Source: JAKANT01 sp035502095 (GTDB lineage Bacteria > Pseudomonadota > Gammaproteobacteria > Burkholderiales > Burkholderiaceae_F). From it: DNA of 64,000 bases. Of the stretch, positions 41,669 to 50,366 are shown one piece after another (positions within the stretch are counted from its first letter, which is position 1; every line of letters starts with the position of its first letter). The notes under the pieces are model-generated. The model was not told where the DNA came from and did not search any database. It worked only from the letters and a program-made list of their open reading frames with translations. The position numbers and the translations under genes are program-made. The stretch spans positions 1-64,000 of the forward strand of contig DATJUX010000007.1 in NCBI GenBank assembly GCA_035502095.1. Direction: 5' to 3'.

Positions 41669-42922
41669 ATGCGCGTTGTCGTGCTCGGTGGCGGGGTCGT
41701 CGGCTCCGCCAGCGCCTGGTTCCTGGCGCAGGACGGGCACGAGGTTACGCTCGTCGAAAGGCAATCCGGCGTCGCGCTGGAGACGAGCTTCGCCAATGCC
41801 TGCCAGATCTCGGCGAGCCAGTCGGAGCCCTGGGCCAGCCCGTCGGCACCGTTGAAGATCCTGCAGTGGCTCGGCAGGGAAGATGCGCCGTTGCTGTTCC
41901 GCCTGACCGCGGATCCGCACCAGTGGCTATGGGCCTTGCAGTTCCTGTTCCACTGCACGCCCGGGTCGACCCGCAGCAACACCCGCGCCTGCGTGCGGCT
42001 CGCCCTGCACAGCCGGAACATCCTGCGCGAATTGCGGCGCGAACTCGCCCTCGACTACGACCATCTCGAGCGCGGCATCCTGCATTTCTACCTCGATGCG
42101 GCGCAGTTCGACGCGGCGCGCGCGGCCGCAGCCGTGATGCGCGAGCTCGGTTGCGACCGGCGCACGGTGTCCGCGCAGGAGGCGATCGAAATCGAACCCG
42201 CGCTCGCATCGCTGCGCGACAAGATCGCGGGCGCCGACTATTGCGCCGAGGACGAATCCGGCGACATCCTCAAGTTCACGCAGCAGCTTGCACAGCACGC
42301 GCAACGGCGTGGCGTGACGTTGCTCCTCAATCACCTGGCGACGCGCATCCTGACGAGCGGCGGCAAGGCGAATCAGGTCGAAGTGATCGCGCCCGACGGC
42401 TGGCACACACGCCTGGACACCGACGCGGTGGTCGTCGCTCTGGGCTCGTACTCGGTCGACCTGCTGCGGCCGCTGGGCGTGTACCTGCCGCTTTATCCGG
42501 GCAAGGGCTATTCCGCGACCTTCGAAATCGTGGACCCGGCGCGCGCGCCGTCGGTGAGCGTCACCGACGACGCCTTCAAGATGGCGGTGACGCGCCTGGG
42601 CAAGCGCCTGCGAGTGGCCGGCACGGCCGAGCTATCGGGGTACAGCCGCGACCTGAATCCGGTTCGTTGCGCGATGCTCACGCGCCGCGCCCGCGAGATC
42701 TTTCCCGGCGCCGCCGACTATGATCACCCGCGCTATTGGACGGGACTGCGGCCGATGACGCCCTCGAACGTGCCATTGATCGGGCGAACGCGCGTGCCGA
42801 ACGTCTACGTCAACACGGGGCACGGCACGCTTGGCTGGACCATGGGACCGGGTTCGGGCCAGATCATCGCCGACGTGATCGGCGGGCGCAGGCCGGCGGT
42901 TGAACTGCGCGCCGTGCGGTAG
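41669..42922 (+). CDS. dadA: D-amino-acid dehydrogenase small subunit type (DadA)
   Basis: 417 residues; start at 41669 with ACGGAG just before. The FAD motif VVVLGGGVVGSASAWFLAQ with Glu in TLVERQ is at the N-terminus. LETSFANACQISASQSEPWA is the DadA hallmark, and YPGKGYSATFEI and TPSNVPLIGRTRVPNVYVNT near the end bind flavin and substrate. It oxidises D-amino acids to 2-oxo acids and feeds electrons to the respiratory chain at the inner membrane. No alanine racemase gene (dadX) is adjacent. It is divergent from the liv transporter, so uptake and oxidation of amino acids may be co-regulated. Confidence 0.9.
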   Translation: MRVVVLGGGVVGSASAWFLAQDGHEVTLVERQSGVALETSFANACQISASQSEPWASPSAPLKILQWLGREDAPLLFRLTADPHQWLWALQFLFHCTPGSTRSNTRACVRLALHSRNILRELRRELALDYDHLERGILHFYLDAAQFDAARAAAAVMRELGCDRRTVSAQEAIEIEPALASLRDKIAGADYCAEDESGDILKFTQQLAQHAQRRGVTLLLNHLATRILTSGGKANQVEVIAPDGWHTRLDTDAVVVALGSYSVDLLRPLGVYLPLYPGKGYSATFEIVDPARAPSVSVTDDAFKMAVTRLGKRLRVAGTAELSGYSRDLNPVRCAMLTRRAREIFPGAADYDHPRYWTGLRPMTPSNVPLIGRTRVPNVYVNTGHGTLGWTMGPGSGQIIADVIGGRRPAVELRAVR

Positions 42923-42953
42923 TCCCAGCGAGAGATCGGGCCGCACGACACGC

Positions 42954-42978
42954 ATCGGGGCGCCGGCAGCGCCCCGAT
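42954..42978. terminator. Hairpin between converging dadA and cytochrome c genes
   Basis: Perfect 10-bp inverted repeat ATCGGGGCGC (42954-42963) and GCGCCCCGAT (42969-42978) with a 5-base loop. There is no long T run on either exit side, so it may stop transcription weakly in both directions or protect mRNA 3' ends. Confidence 0.5.
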
Positions 42979-43002
42979 TCAGTCCGACTCAGGCGAGACT
43001 TC

Positions 43003-43311
43003 TTACTTGAGACTCAGAACCCACTTGGCCAGGGTCGCGGCTTCCGCCTCGTTGACCTGCGGATTGGCCGGCATCGGAACCTGACCCCAGACGCCGACGC
43101 CGCCTTCGCGGATCTTCTTTGCCAGCCGCGCGGCGGCGTCCTTGTCGTTGGCGTACTTCGCCGCGACGTCCTTGTAGGCCGGCCCGACGAGCTTCTTGTC
43201 GATGGCGTGGCAGGCAAGGCAGTTCTTGGCCTTGGCGAGGTCGGCGTTGGCAAACGCGCTGGCCGAGACCAGTGACAGCCCGGCGGCGGCGATGAGCAGC
43301 ACTCTTTTCAT
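43003..43311 (-). CDS. Small c-type cytochrome (class I, c551-like)
   Basis: 102 residues from the start at 43311 (MKRVLLIAAAGLSLVSASAF). A signal peptide is cleaved after about residue 21, giving an 80-residue periplasmic protein. The haem-binding motif is CLACH near the mature N-terminus, and the axial Met is in VPMPANPQVNEAEA, which is also the c551/c8 pattern. It carries single electrons in the periplasm, for example to a terminal oxidase or denitrification enzyme. It is alone in its transcript; its partner is not evident. Confidence 0.92.
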   Translation of the reverse strand: MKRVLLIAAAGLSLVSASAFANADLAKAKNCLACHAIDKKLVGPAYKDVAAKYANDKDAAARLAKKIREGGVGVWGQVPMPANPQVNEAEAATLAKWVLSLK

Positions 43312-43457
43312 TCGTGGCTCCGTTTTGGGTGGCGAAGTCGGCTTCCCAGCGGATTCTAACGGCCGAGCCGGCCGGATGTTGACAGCGTCCTGCGGTGGGA
43401 ATCGCATGGCTGCGCGACTATAGTTGGCGCGGTCCCCAACGGACCGGCGGGTGGGTT

Positions 43458-43697
43458 ATGTGGATTCTGTGGGTCGGCCTGGTCCTGCTGCTGCTGAAGC
43501 TGGCGGCGATCGGGCCGTTCGCCGATCTTTCGTGGTGGTGGGTCGTCCTGCCGTTCGTGGGCGCGTTCGTCTGGTTCGAGCTGTTCGAAAAGCGCCTGGG
43601 CTTGGACAAGAAGAAAGCTTTTGACGAACTCGATCGCGCCAAACAAGAGCGCATCAAGAAGACCATGGAGCAGGTCAAGCGACCGCGCAGGCGCTGA
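43458..43697 (+). CDS. Small Trp-rich membrane protein (TIGR04438 type)
   Basis: 79 residues from ATG 43458 (MWILWVGLVLLLLKLAAIGP). Two hydrophobic helices with many Trp (DLSWWWVVLPFVGAFVWFEL) are followed by a highly charged cytoplasmic tail (EKRLGLDKKKAFDELDRAKQ). This is the form of the small Trp-rich proteins widespread in betaproteobacteria, function unknown. It lies about 100 bases upstream of lgt in the same direction and may share its transcript. Confidence 0.8.
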   Translation: MWILWVGLVLLLLKLAAIGPFADLSWWWVVLPFVGAFVWFELFEKRLGLDKKKAFDELDRAKQERIKKTMEQVKRPRRR

Positions 43698-43801
43698 AAG
43701 CGGTCGATATGGCCCGATGCGCCGGGAAGGCGGCGCGCCACGCTGGGCTAGTATCGCTGCCGCGCACGGCGGTCGGCCGCGCTCGCGCGTGACCCGGGTC
43801 A

Positions 43802-44644
43802 ATGCCTCTCGTTCATCCGCAGTTCGATCCCATCGCGTTTTCCATCGGCCCGCTGGCGGTGCGCTGGTATGGCCTGATGTACCTGCTGGCGTTCCTCGGC
43901 TTCCTCCTGCTCGGCCGCTGGCGTGCCAACGACACGTGGCGCGGCGTGACCAAGCAGGACGTCGACGATCTCCTGTTCTACGGCGTGCTGGGCGTGATCC
44001 TGGGCGGCCGGCTCGGGTATGTGCTGTTCTACAAACCGGGCTACTACCTCGCCCACCCGCTCGAGATCTTCATGATCTGGAAGGGCGGCATGGCCTCTCA
44101 CGGCGGCATCATCGGCGTGATCATCGTGATGGTCCTGTTCGCGCGCAGCCGCGGCAGGCCGTTCCTGCAAATCTCGGACTTCGTGGTGCCGCTGATCCCG
44201 CAAGGCTTGGCGCTCGGGCGCGTCGGCAACTTCATCAACGGCGAGCTCTGGGGCCGGCCGGCCGATCCGAACGTGTGGCCGTGGGCGATGATCTTTCCGC
44301 AGAGTGGCGACAGGGTGCCGCGGCATCCGTCGCAGATCTATCAGTTCCTGCTCGAGGGGCTGCTGCTGTTCGCGATCCTGTGGTTCTATTCGCGCCGGCC
44401 GCGCCGCCTGGGCTCGGTGAGCGCGGCGTTCCTGATCGGCTACGGCGTGCTCCGGTTCATCGCGGAGTTCGGCCGGGAACCGGATGCGTTTCTGGGGCTG
44501 CTCGCCTTCGATCTGTCGATGGGACAGTGGCTGTCGCTGCCGATGATCGTCATCGGTGTCGGCCTGTTCATCTATTGCGAGCGCCGTTCGGCGCCGCCGC
44601 CGGCGCAGTTGCCGGCCGCTCCGCCGCGGAAGACGGCGCGATGA
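43802..44644 (+). CDS. lgt: Prolipoprotein diacylglyceryl transferase Lgt
   Basis: 280 residues, seven-pass inner-membrane enzyme that adds diacylglycerol to the lipobox Cys of prolipoproteins. Motifs: SIGPLAVRWYGLMYLLAF, GGRLGYVLFYKPGYYL, the catalytic-site His in MASHGGIIGV, the Lgt signature GRVGNFINGELWGRP with its Arg and Asn, and the late Arg in GVLRFIAEFGREPD. The tail is Pro/Ala-rich. It matures the several lipoproteins in this window (livK product, the 14847 gene, the left-edge gene). Start at 43802 gives the usual N-terminus. Confidence 0.95.
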   Translation: MPLVHPQFDPIAFSIGPLAVRWYGLMYLLAFLGFLLLGRWRANDTWRGVTKQDVDDLLFYGVLGVILGGRLGYVLFYKPGYYLAHPLEIFMIWKGGMASHGGIIGVIIVMVLFARSRGRPFLQISDFVVPLIPQGLALGRVGNFINGELWGRPADPNVWPWAMIFPQSGDRVPRHPSQIYQFLLEGLLLFAILWFYSRRPRRLGSVSAAFLIGYGVLRFIAEFGREPDAFLGLLAFDLSMGQWLSLPMIVIGVGLFIYCERRSAPPPAQLPAAPPRKTAR

Positions 44645-44718
44645 GCCATTGCATCGCGCTTTGTCGAACGGCCGGCCTGCCGGCTGCGAAGGCGCTCGAC
44701 TGAGGCGGGCGTCCTCGG

Positions 44719-45495
44719 ATGCCGGTCCACCTGAACATTGCTGGTCAGGTCGCCAGCGTCACGCTCGATTCGCCGGGCAAGCTCAACGCGATCAGCGTTG
44801 CGATGTGGCGCGAACTCGCGCGCATCTTCGGCGAGCTGGCCCGCGACGATGCCGTGCGTTGCATCGTCGTAGGCGGCGCGGACGGAAACTTTGCGGCGGG
44901 CGCGGACATCTCGGAATTCGCCACCGTACGCTTCGACCAGGCGAGCGGCAGGCGCTTCCACCTCGAGATCCTGGGCGCTGCGATCGAGGCGATTCGCACG
45001 GTTCCCCAGCCGGTGATCGCCGCGATCGAAGGATTCTGCATCGGCGGCGGCCTGGAGATCGCGGTTGCGTGCGACCTGCGCATCGCGGTCGACGATGCCC
45101 GCATCGGTGCCCCCGTGGGCAAGGTCGGATTTCCGTTCGCCCTTCCCGAGCTGTTGCCGCTGCTCGCGTTGGTCGGGCCCGGCGTCGCCGCCGACCTGTT
45201 GTTGGCCGGTCGCGTGTTCAGTGGCAGGGAGGCGCAGGAGGCCGGGCTGGTTCAGCGCGCCATCCCGCGCGATGATCACCGCCGCGTCATCGACGAGATC
45301 GTGCGCGCGATCGTTGCGGGCTCGCCCGCTGCGGCGCGTCAGAACAAGGCGCAGATCCGCAGCCTCCTGGATGGCGGGTTCAGGTATTCGCAGGCTCAGC
45401 TCGAGGCAAGTTTCGCTTTCCTCGATTCCGACGATTATCGAGAAGGCATCGCAGCGTTCCTCGCCAAGCGTCCGCCGCAGTTCGCGGGCAAGTGA
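44719..45495 (+). CDS. Enoyl-CoA hydratase/isomerase family protein
   Basis: 258 residues of the crotonase fold. ASVTLDSPGKLNAISVAMWR opens the fold, the oxyanion holes are in FAAGADISEFA and IEGFCIGGGLEIAVACDLRI, and the C-terminal trimerisation helices follow (AARQNKAQIRSLL). The second catalytic position is in PVGKVGFPFALPEL, where the usual Glu is not obvious, so hydratase activity is not certain; isomerase or decarboxylase-like members are possible. Its stop is 8 bases before the malonyl-CoA synthetase start, so they are co-transcribed. Confidence 0.85.
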   Translation: MPVHLNIAGQVASVTLDSPGKLNAISVAMWRELARIFGELARDDAVRCIVVGGADGNFAAGADISEFATVRFDQASGRRFHLEILGAAIEAIRTVPQPVIAAIEGFCIGGGLEIAVACDLRIAVDDARIGAPVGKVGFPFALPELLPLLALVGPGVAADLLLAGRVFSGREAQEAGLVQRAIPRDDHRRVIDEIVRAIVAGSPAAARQNKAQIRSLLDGGFRYSQAQLEASFAFLDSDDYREGIAAFLAKRPPQFAGK

Positions 45496-45503
45496 TCGAA
45501 CCC

Positions 45504-47078
45504 ATGAACAACGACAACCTCTACGCGCTGTTCGAAGCGCAGTTTCCGCGTGACCTGGGCACCCCGTTCCTGGAGACCTCCGGCGGGCACGTCTACTCGT
45601 GGCGCGACCTGCACCACGCCTCCGCGCGCATCGCCGGGTGGTTACGCAGCCTCGCGCTCCCCTCCGATGCCGACGGCACCCCGGCGCGCATCGCGGTGCA
45701 GGTCGAAAAGTCACCGGAATCGCTGATCCTGTACCTGGCCACCCTGCGTGCCGGGCTCGTCTACGTGCCGTTGAACAGCGCGTATCAACGCGCCGAGCTG
45801 GAGTATTTCCTCGGCGATGCGCAACCGGCGGTTTTCGTCTGTGCGCCAGAACGCCTGGCGGACCTCGGACCGCTCGCTGCGAAAGCAGGTGTCGCGCACA
45901 CCGTCACGCTGGGCGAGCGACGCGACGGCACGTTGCTCGCAGCCGCGGCCGCGCACACCGACCACTACCCGACCGTCGCGCGCGGCGCGGCCGATCTCGC
46001 GGCGATTCTCTACACGTCCGGCACCACGGGGCGCAGCAAGGGCGCGATGCTCACGCACGGCAATCTCGCCTCCAACGCGCTCGTGCTGGACGAATACTGG
46101 GGGTTCAAGGAGGAACGCGATGCGGGTGGCCAAGACGTGCTCCTGCACGCCCTGCCGCTGTTCCATGTGCATGGCCTGTTCGTGGCTTCACACGCGGCCC
46201 TCCTGGCCGGCGCGAAGATGCTCTTCCTGCCGAAATTCGACCCGCGCGAGGTGATCCGCCTGCTGCATCGCTCGACCGTGTTCATGGGTGTTCCGACGTA
46301 TTACACGCGCCTGCTCGCCGAGGCCGGCTTCGACCGGCACACCTGCCGCAACATGCGGCTGATGATTTCCGGCTCGGCCCCGCTGCTCGCCGAAACGCAC
46401 AAGGAGTTGTACCGCCGCACCGGGAACATGGTGGTCGAGCGCTACGGCATGTCGGAGACGCTGATGCTCACGTCGAACCCGTACTTCGGCATTGCGACCC
46501 GCGATCGCATCGCAGGCAGCGTCGGCGCGCCGCTCCCGGGCACGTCGGTGCGGGTCGTGACGGACGAAGGGACCGCGTGCGCGCCCGGCGCGATCGGCCA
46601 CGTCCAGGCGCGCGGGCCAAGCGTGTTCGCGGGCTACTGGCACATGCCCGAGAAGAACGCCGAGGAGTTCACGGCAGACGGATACTTCAGGACCGGCGAC
46701 GTCGGCAACTTCGACGGGCCCGGCAGGCCCGAAAACCACCTGACCCTGGTCGGGCGTTCGAAGGACTTGATCATCTCCGGCGGCTACAACGTGTACCCGA
46801 AGGAGATCGAGGGATACATCGACGAGATGCCGGGCGTGGCGGAGTCGGCGGTGATCGGTCTGCCGCATCCCGACTTCGGCGAAGCCGTTGCCGTGGTGGT
46901 GGTGCAAAAGCCCGGAGCGAGCGTCGATGGCGCGCAGATCATCGGTCGCCTGAAGCACCTGATCGCCAACTACAAGGTGCCGAAGCGCGTGTTCGTGGTC
47001 GACGAGCTGCCGCGCAACGCGATGGGCAAAGTGCAGAAGAGCGTACTGCGTGAGCGCCACCGCGCCGCATTTGCGTGA
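45504..47078 (+). CDS. matB: Malonyl-CoA synthetase (MatB-like acyl-CoA ligase)
   Basis: 524 residues from ATG 45504 (MNNDNLYALFEAQFP); a GTG at 45492 would add four residues. It belongs to the ANL superfamily: AILYTSGTTGRSKGAMLTHG (P-loop), ERYGMSETLMLTSNPY, GYFRTGDVG, LVGRSKDLIISGGYNVYPKE and the C-terminal catalytic Lys in NAMGKVQKSVLR. MatB makes malonyl-CoA (or methylmalonyl-CoA) from the free acid. The N-terminal NLYALFEAQFP and ERYGMSET stretches are MatB-like. No malonyl-CoA decarboxylase gene is next to it; the upstream hydratase-like gene could act on the product. Confidence 0.85.
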   Translation: MNNDNLYALFEAQFPRDLGTPFLETSGGHVYSWRDLHHASARIAGWLRSLALPSDADGTPARIAVQVEKSPESLILYLATLRAGLVYVPLNSAYQRAELEYFLGDAQPAVFVCAPERLADLGPLAAKAGVAHTVTLGERRDGTLLAAAAAHTDHYPTVARGAADLAAILYTSGTTGRSKGAMLTHGNLASNALVLDEYWGFKEERDAGGQDVLLHALPLFHVHGLFVASHAALLAGAKMLFLPKFDPREVIRLLHRSTVFMGVPTYYTRLLAEAGFDRHTCRNMRLMISGSAPLLAETHKELYRRTGNMVVERYGMSETLMLTSNPYFGIATRDRIAGSVGAPLPGTSVRVVTDEGTACAPGAIGHVQARGPSVFAGYWHMPEKNAEEFTADGYFRTGDVGNFDGPGRPENHLTLVGRSKDLIISGGYNVYPKEIEGYIDEMPGVAESAVIGLPHPDFGEAVAVVVVQKPGASVDGAQIIGRLKHLIANYKVPKRVFVVDELPRNAMGKVQKSVLRERHRAAFA

Positions 47079-47096
47079 GCGCGGTAATTCGGCGTC

Positions 47097-47669
47097 TCAG
47101 CGCGCCTGGCCGACGATGCTCTGGATGAAGGTCGCCTTCGCGCGGACGTAAGCCACCTGATTCGCGGGATGCAGGCCGGCGAAGCGGCGCCGCAACCACT
47201 CGTACTCGCGCGCCAGGCGCGCGTCGAGGCGGAGCACGTCACGGAACAGGATCATCTGGCGCCAGGCCGGCCCGAGATACTCGACCACGTGCACGTGATG
47301 GGTCGGCAGCCCCTGCTGCCACCGCACCAGGAGCGGACCTTCGCCGGGTGATCCCTGCATGTTCAGGCTCCTGCGATACCCATGGATGTACAGGCCCTCG
47401 ATGAGGACTTCGACCGCCGGCGGCTGTACGACGCCCATGAGAACGTCGATGATCGGGCGTGCTGCCGTACCCGCAATAGCGGTCGTACCGACGTGTTCGA
47501 TGTGCGGAGAGAGCGGGGCGAAGGCTTCCCCGAGGACATCGGCCTGCGCGCGGAAGCCTGCGTCCCATCCAGCCTGGTAAGCGAGGATGCCGACCTCGGG
47601 CATGGGCTCGCGATGGACGGGGCGTCTGACGTCGACATCGGCGTCGGTCAACTCGATCATCGCGAACAT
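47097..47669 (-). CDS. GrpB family protein (nucleotidyltransferase-like fold)
   Basis: 190 residues from the start at 47669 (MFAMIELTDADVDV). The core IEHVGTTAIAGTAARPIIDV is the GrpB motif (HxGSTxxxGxxxKPxxDi), and VEYLGPAWRQMILFRDVLRL follows. GrpB domains have a nucleotidyltransferase-like fold and sometimes sit fused to dephospho-CoA kinase; the reaction is not established. Converges with the malonyl-CoA synthetase gene, with 18 bases between stops. Confidence 0.85.
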   Translation of the reverse strand: MFAMIELTDADVDVRRPVHREPMPEVGILAYQAGWDAGFRAQADVLGEAFAPLSPHIEHVGTTAIAGTAARPIIDVLMGVVQPPAVEVLIEGLYIHGYRRSLNMQGSPGEGPLLVRWQQGLPTHHVHVVEYLGPAWRQMILFRDVLRLDARLAREYEWLRRRFAGLHPANQVAYVRAKATFIQSIVGQAR

Positions 47670-48039
47670 GGGGGTCCTTCGTCGCCGCGGCCGATGCACC
47701 GCGCTCCGGCCATTGAAGACGAGGCATTGTTTCGGATCGCCGTGGTGGGCGCACGGGCGGAGGCGACACAGGCGTCGAGGAATATTCACGCCGCGCAGCG
47801 ACGCGCAATGCGGCGGCACGCACCGGCGGGGGCGTCGAGGCTATCAGTGCTCAGGAGTCGGGGGCAGTTGCTCGACGCGGCTGGCGCGGCGTTCGATCGC
47901 CGGGCGCCTGCGGGCCGGCGATAGGCTGGATTGCAGGGCCTCTACCCGCGCCTTGCGTGTCGTGCTTCCAAAGCTTCCGGCGCGGACCCGGAGGCCCGCC
48001 GCGAAGAGGAGGCCGCCCGGCAACGCGAGCCAGGCGGAA
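47670..48039. other. Gap with one uncertain minus-strand frame
   Basis: 370 bases between the GrpB gene and a small gene upstream of it. On the minus strand a frame ending at 47844 reads LPGGLLFAAGLRVRAGSFGS and then a basic tail. It looks protein-like, but it overlaps the end of the 48040 gene and has only a TTG as a nearby start, so I do not call it. The rest, 47670-47843, should hold the grpB promoter. Confidence 0.35.
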
Positions 48040-48261
48040 TCAGGCGAGATCGCCGCCCGCTTCGTCGTCCATCGGGCTGCCGCCCAGGCGCGGGTTCGAC
48101 AGCGGGCTGCAGCGGCGGCTCGGAAGATCGAGCGCGGCGGCGCGCGCCACGATCTGGCGTGCGGCATCGGGATGCATCAGCGCGAACGGCGAATGCATCG
48201 CTGCCGCATCCTGCGTTTCTGGAGACATGGGCTCGACAACCAGCTCTTCGACAACCGTCAT
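48040..48261 (-). CDS. Hypothetical small protein, 73 aa
   Basis: The ATG at 48261 (MTVVEELVVEPM) is preceded by GGAGG with about 5 bases spacing, a good ribosome binding site. The middle DAARQIVARAAALDLPSRRC is an amphipathic helix with a Cys, and the tail is acidic (MDDEAGGDLA). It has no membrane segment and no family that I recognise. The strong translation start is the main evidence for a gene. Confidence 0.5.
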   Translation of the reverse strand: MTVVEELVVEPMSPETQDAAAMHSPFALMHPDAARQIVARAAALDLPSRRCSPLSNPRLGGSPMDDEAGGDLA

Positions 48262-48383
48262 CGCTTCCTCCATGCGCCGCTCTCCGGCGCACGGGTATCT
48301 TGAACCCGACGCCGGTTCGACGTGAGTCGTCTATGCCCTCGCCGTGCTGTCGGAAATCGGACTACACCGACGGGGTGTTCCCC

Positions 48384-49496
48384 TCAGAGACCGTCGAGGG
48401 CAGCCTGGAAATCCCGCCAGAGGACCTCGCAAGGCTCGCACCCGACGGAGAGCCGGATGAACCCGGGTGCAACCTGGTCGCCCCAGCGCGCGCGCCGCTC
48501 CGCCGAAGTGTGTACTCCGCCGAAGCTGGTCGCCGAGCGTACGAAGCGGCAGCGCTGGATGAACGCTTCGGCAACCTGCGCGTCGGCGAGCGTCAGCGCG
48601 ATCAGGCCGCCGAAGCGACGCATCTGACGCCTTGCCAGCGCGTGCGCAGGGTGATCCGGCAACCCCGGATAACGCAGCTGCCTGACCTGCGGGTGTCCGG
48701 CCAGTCGCTGCGCCAGGACCAGGGCGCTCGCGCACATGCGCTCGAAGCGCACGTCGAGCGTCTCGAGGCCACGATGCACCAGCCACGCCTCGAACGCGCC
48801 AGGAATCGCGCCGGCACTCTTGCGCCAGTCGCGCACCTGGGACATCAACACGGCGTTGCGCGACGAGACATGCCCGAACAAGACGTCCGAGTGCCCCCCG
48901 ACGCTCTTCGTGTCCGACGAGACGACCACATCGGCGCCGAGTTCGAGCGGGCGCTGGCCGAGGGGCGACATCGTCGTGTTGTCGACCACGACCAGCGCGC
49001 CGGCGGCGTGCGCCCGCGCCGCGACCCGCTCGATGTCGGCCAGGTCGAGTCCCGGGTTGGACGGCGTCTCGATCCAGACGAGGCGGTAGCCGGCGAGCTC
49101 GGCCCGCTCGAGCGCGGCGGTGGCCACCGTGTCCACGCCGACGCCGAAACCCGCCAGGAAGCGGTCCGCCAGCGCGCGCGTGACGTAATACCCGTCCGAA
49201 GGCAGGAGCACGCGGTCCCCGGCCTTGAGCTGCGTGTAGTAGATCGCGGCCACCGTCGCCATGCCGGAGGGGAACACCACCGTTTCCGCGTCTTCCAGCG
49301 CGGCAAGCGCCCGTTCGAGGACATCCCATGTCGGGTTCGACCAGCGACCGTACTGGTACGGCCCGGCAGGATCGCCGGGCAGGTGATACACGCTCGTCGA
49401 TACGATCGGCGGGGAAAGCGGATCACCCAGCTTGAGATCGGCGGTGGCGTGATGCAGCGCGAACGCGAAACGCGTTTCGGGATCGGTCGCGGACAT
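48384..49496 (-). CDS. Trans-sulfuration PLP enzyme (cystathionine gamma-synthase / beta-lyase family)
   Basis: 370 residues. Key residues: ADLKLGDPLSPPIVSTSVYH and YQYGRWSNPTWDVLERALA in the N-terminal part, the PLP phosphate region FPSGMATVAAI, Asp in LVVVDNTTMSPLGQRPLELG, and the Schiff-base Lys in SSDTKSVGGHSDV. TSFGGVHTSAERRARWG and GFIRLSVGCEPCEVLWRDFQ are at the C-terminus. The family makes or splits cystathionine, or releases methanethiol or H2S; the exact member cannot be told. The TSFGGVHTS stretch replaces the SLGGVESL of classical enzymes, which suggests a divergent specificity. No met or cys genes are adjacent. Confidence 0.85.
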   Translation of the reverse strand: MSATDPETRFAFALHHATADLKLGDPLSPPIVSTSVYHLPGDPAGPYQYGRWSNPTWDVLERALAALEDAETVVFPSGMATVAAIYYTQLKAGDRVLLPSDGYYVTRALADRFLAGFGVGVDTVATAALERAELAGYRLVWIETPSNPGLDLADIERVAARAHAAGALVVVDNTTMSPLGQRPLELGADVVVSSDTKSVGGHSDVLFGHVSSRNAVLMSQVRDWRKSAGAIPGAFEAWLVHRGLETLDVRFERMCASALVLAQRLAGHPQVRQLRYPGLPDHPAHALARRQMRRFGGLIALTLADAQVAEAFIQRCRFVRSATSFGGVHTSAERRARWGDQVAPGFIRLSVGCEPCEVLWRDFQAALDGL

Positions 49497-49547
49497 CAGG
49501 AGCAGGGACGTGCCGGTCGGCCCGGCATGCGTCGGCGATTGACGGCG

Positions 49548-50192
49548 CTACCAGCGCGGAGGCGGCCGCCGGTTGATCGTGATGACCCGGTCGACCACGC
49601 TGACGTAGCCACCGATCGTCAGATCCTTGAAGATGCGGCTGATCATGTCGCGCGATGCGCCCACCCGGTCGGCGATGTCCTGCTGCGTCATCTTCTCCGG
49701 CACGACCAGCTTGCCGTCCGGCTGCTCCTTGGCGAGCGAAAGCAGCAATCGCGCAACGCGGCCGTAGACGTCCATCAACGCCAGGTTCTTGACGTTGTCG
49801 GTGGCGATGCGCGCGCGGTCGATCAGCGTCGAGATGAGCGCCATCGCGACATCCGGGTTGCGGCTGATCGCATCGCGCAGGGTCTCGCGGGTCACGACTG
49901 CGCAAGTGGCCGGCTCCAGCGTCATCACGGAGGCCGAGCGCGGCCGGCCGTCGAGCGACATCTCGCCGACGTAGTCGCCCGGGTTGTAGATGTCCAGGAT
50001 CATCTCCCGGCCGTCGTCGTCGGACACATAGACCTTGACCTTGCCCGACAGGATGATGAACAGCGAGTCGCCGCGATCCCCCTCGTTGATGATGACCGTG
50101 TTCTTCGGGAAACTGCGCACCTGGCCGCGCGTCGCCAGTTCACGCACCATCGGGTCGCCGATCGAGGCGATCATCTGCTCAACGGAACTCAC
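49548..50192 (-). CDS. CRP/FNR-family transcription regulator
   Basis: 214 residues from GTG 50192, preceded by GAAAGGG. The cyclic-nucleotide-binding domain (about 20-130) has FPKNTVIINEGDRGDSLFII and the phosphate-binding cassette stretch YVGEMSLDGRPRSASVMTLE, with GEMSLDGRPRSA matching the CRP-type GELxLxxxxxRAA pattern. The C-terminal winged helix contains MTQQDIADRVGASRDMISRI, the recognition helix. No Cys cluster for FNR-type oxygen sensing is present, so cAMP or a related ligand is likely. It is divergent from a nucleotide cyclase gene across 174 bases, a strong hint that the cyclase makes its ligand. Confidence 0.9.
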   Translation of the reverse strand: MSSVEQMIASIGDPMVRELATRGQVRSFPKNTVIINEGDRGDSLFIILSGKVKVYVSDDDGREMILDIYNPGDYVGEMSLDGRPRSASVMTLEPATCAVVTRETLRDAISRNPDVAMALISTLIDRARIATDNVKNLALMDVYGRVARLLLSLAKEQPDGKLVVPEKMTQQDIADRVGASRDMISRIFKDLTIGGYVSVVDRVITINRRPPPRW

Positions 50193-50366
50193 GCCGGCCC
50201 TTTCAGGGAATCGAATGCCAACAGCAAGTAAACAATTGCTTTGCGTTCGACGGATTATCCGCGCGGCAAGCGTTGCTGCAAAGCCGAACTTTCGGCACGG
50301 CTGCGACATCGGCGTCACCGGCCCGAGGGCACGTCCCCCGGCCGGGCCGTCGGCACGGAGAGGGCG

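Noticed and set aside
48842..50191. Long plus-strand frame through the PLP enzyme and CRP-type genes
   Set aside because: It is shadow coding, Arg/Ala/Asp-rich and without motifs; both minus-strand genes are well supported.
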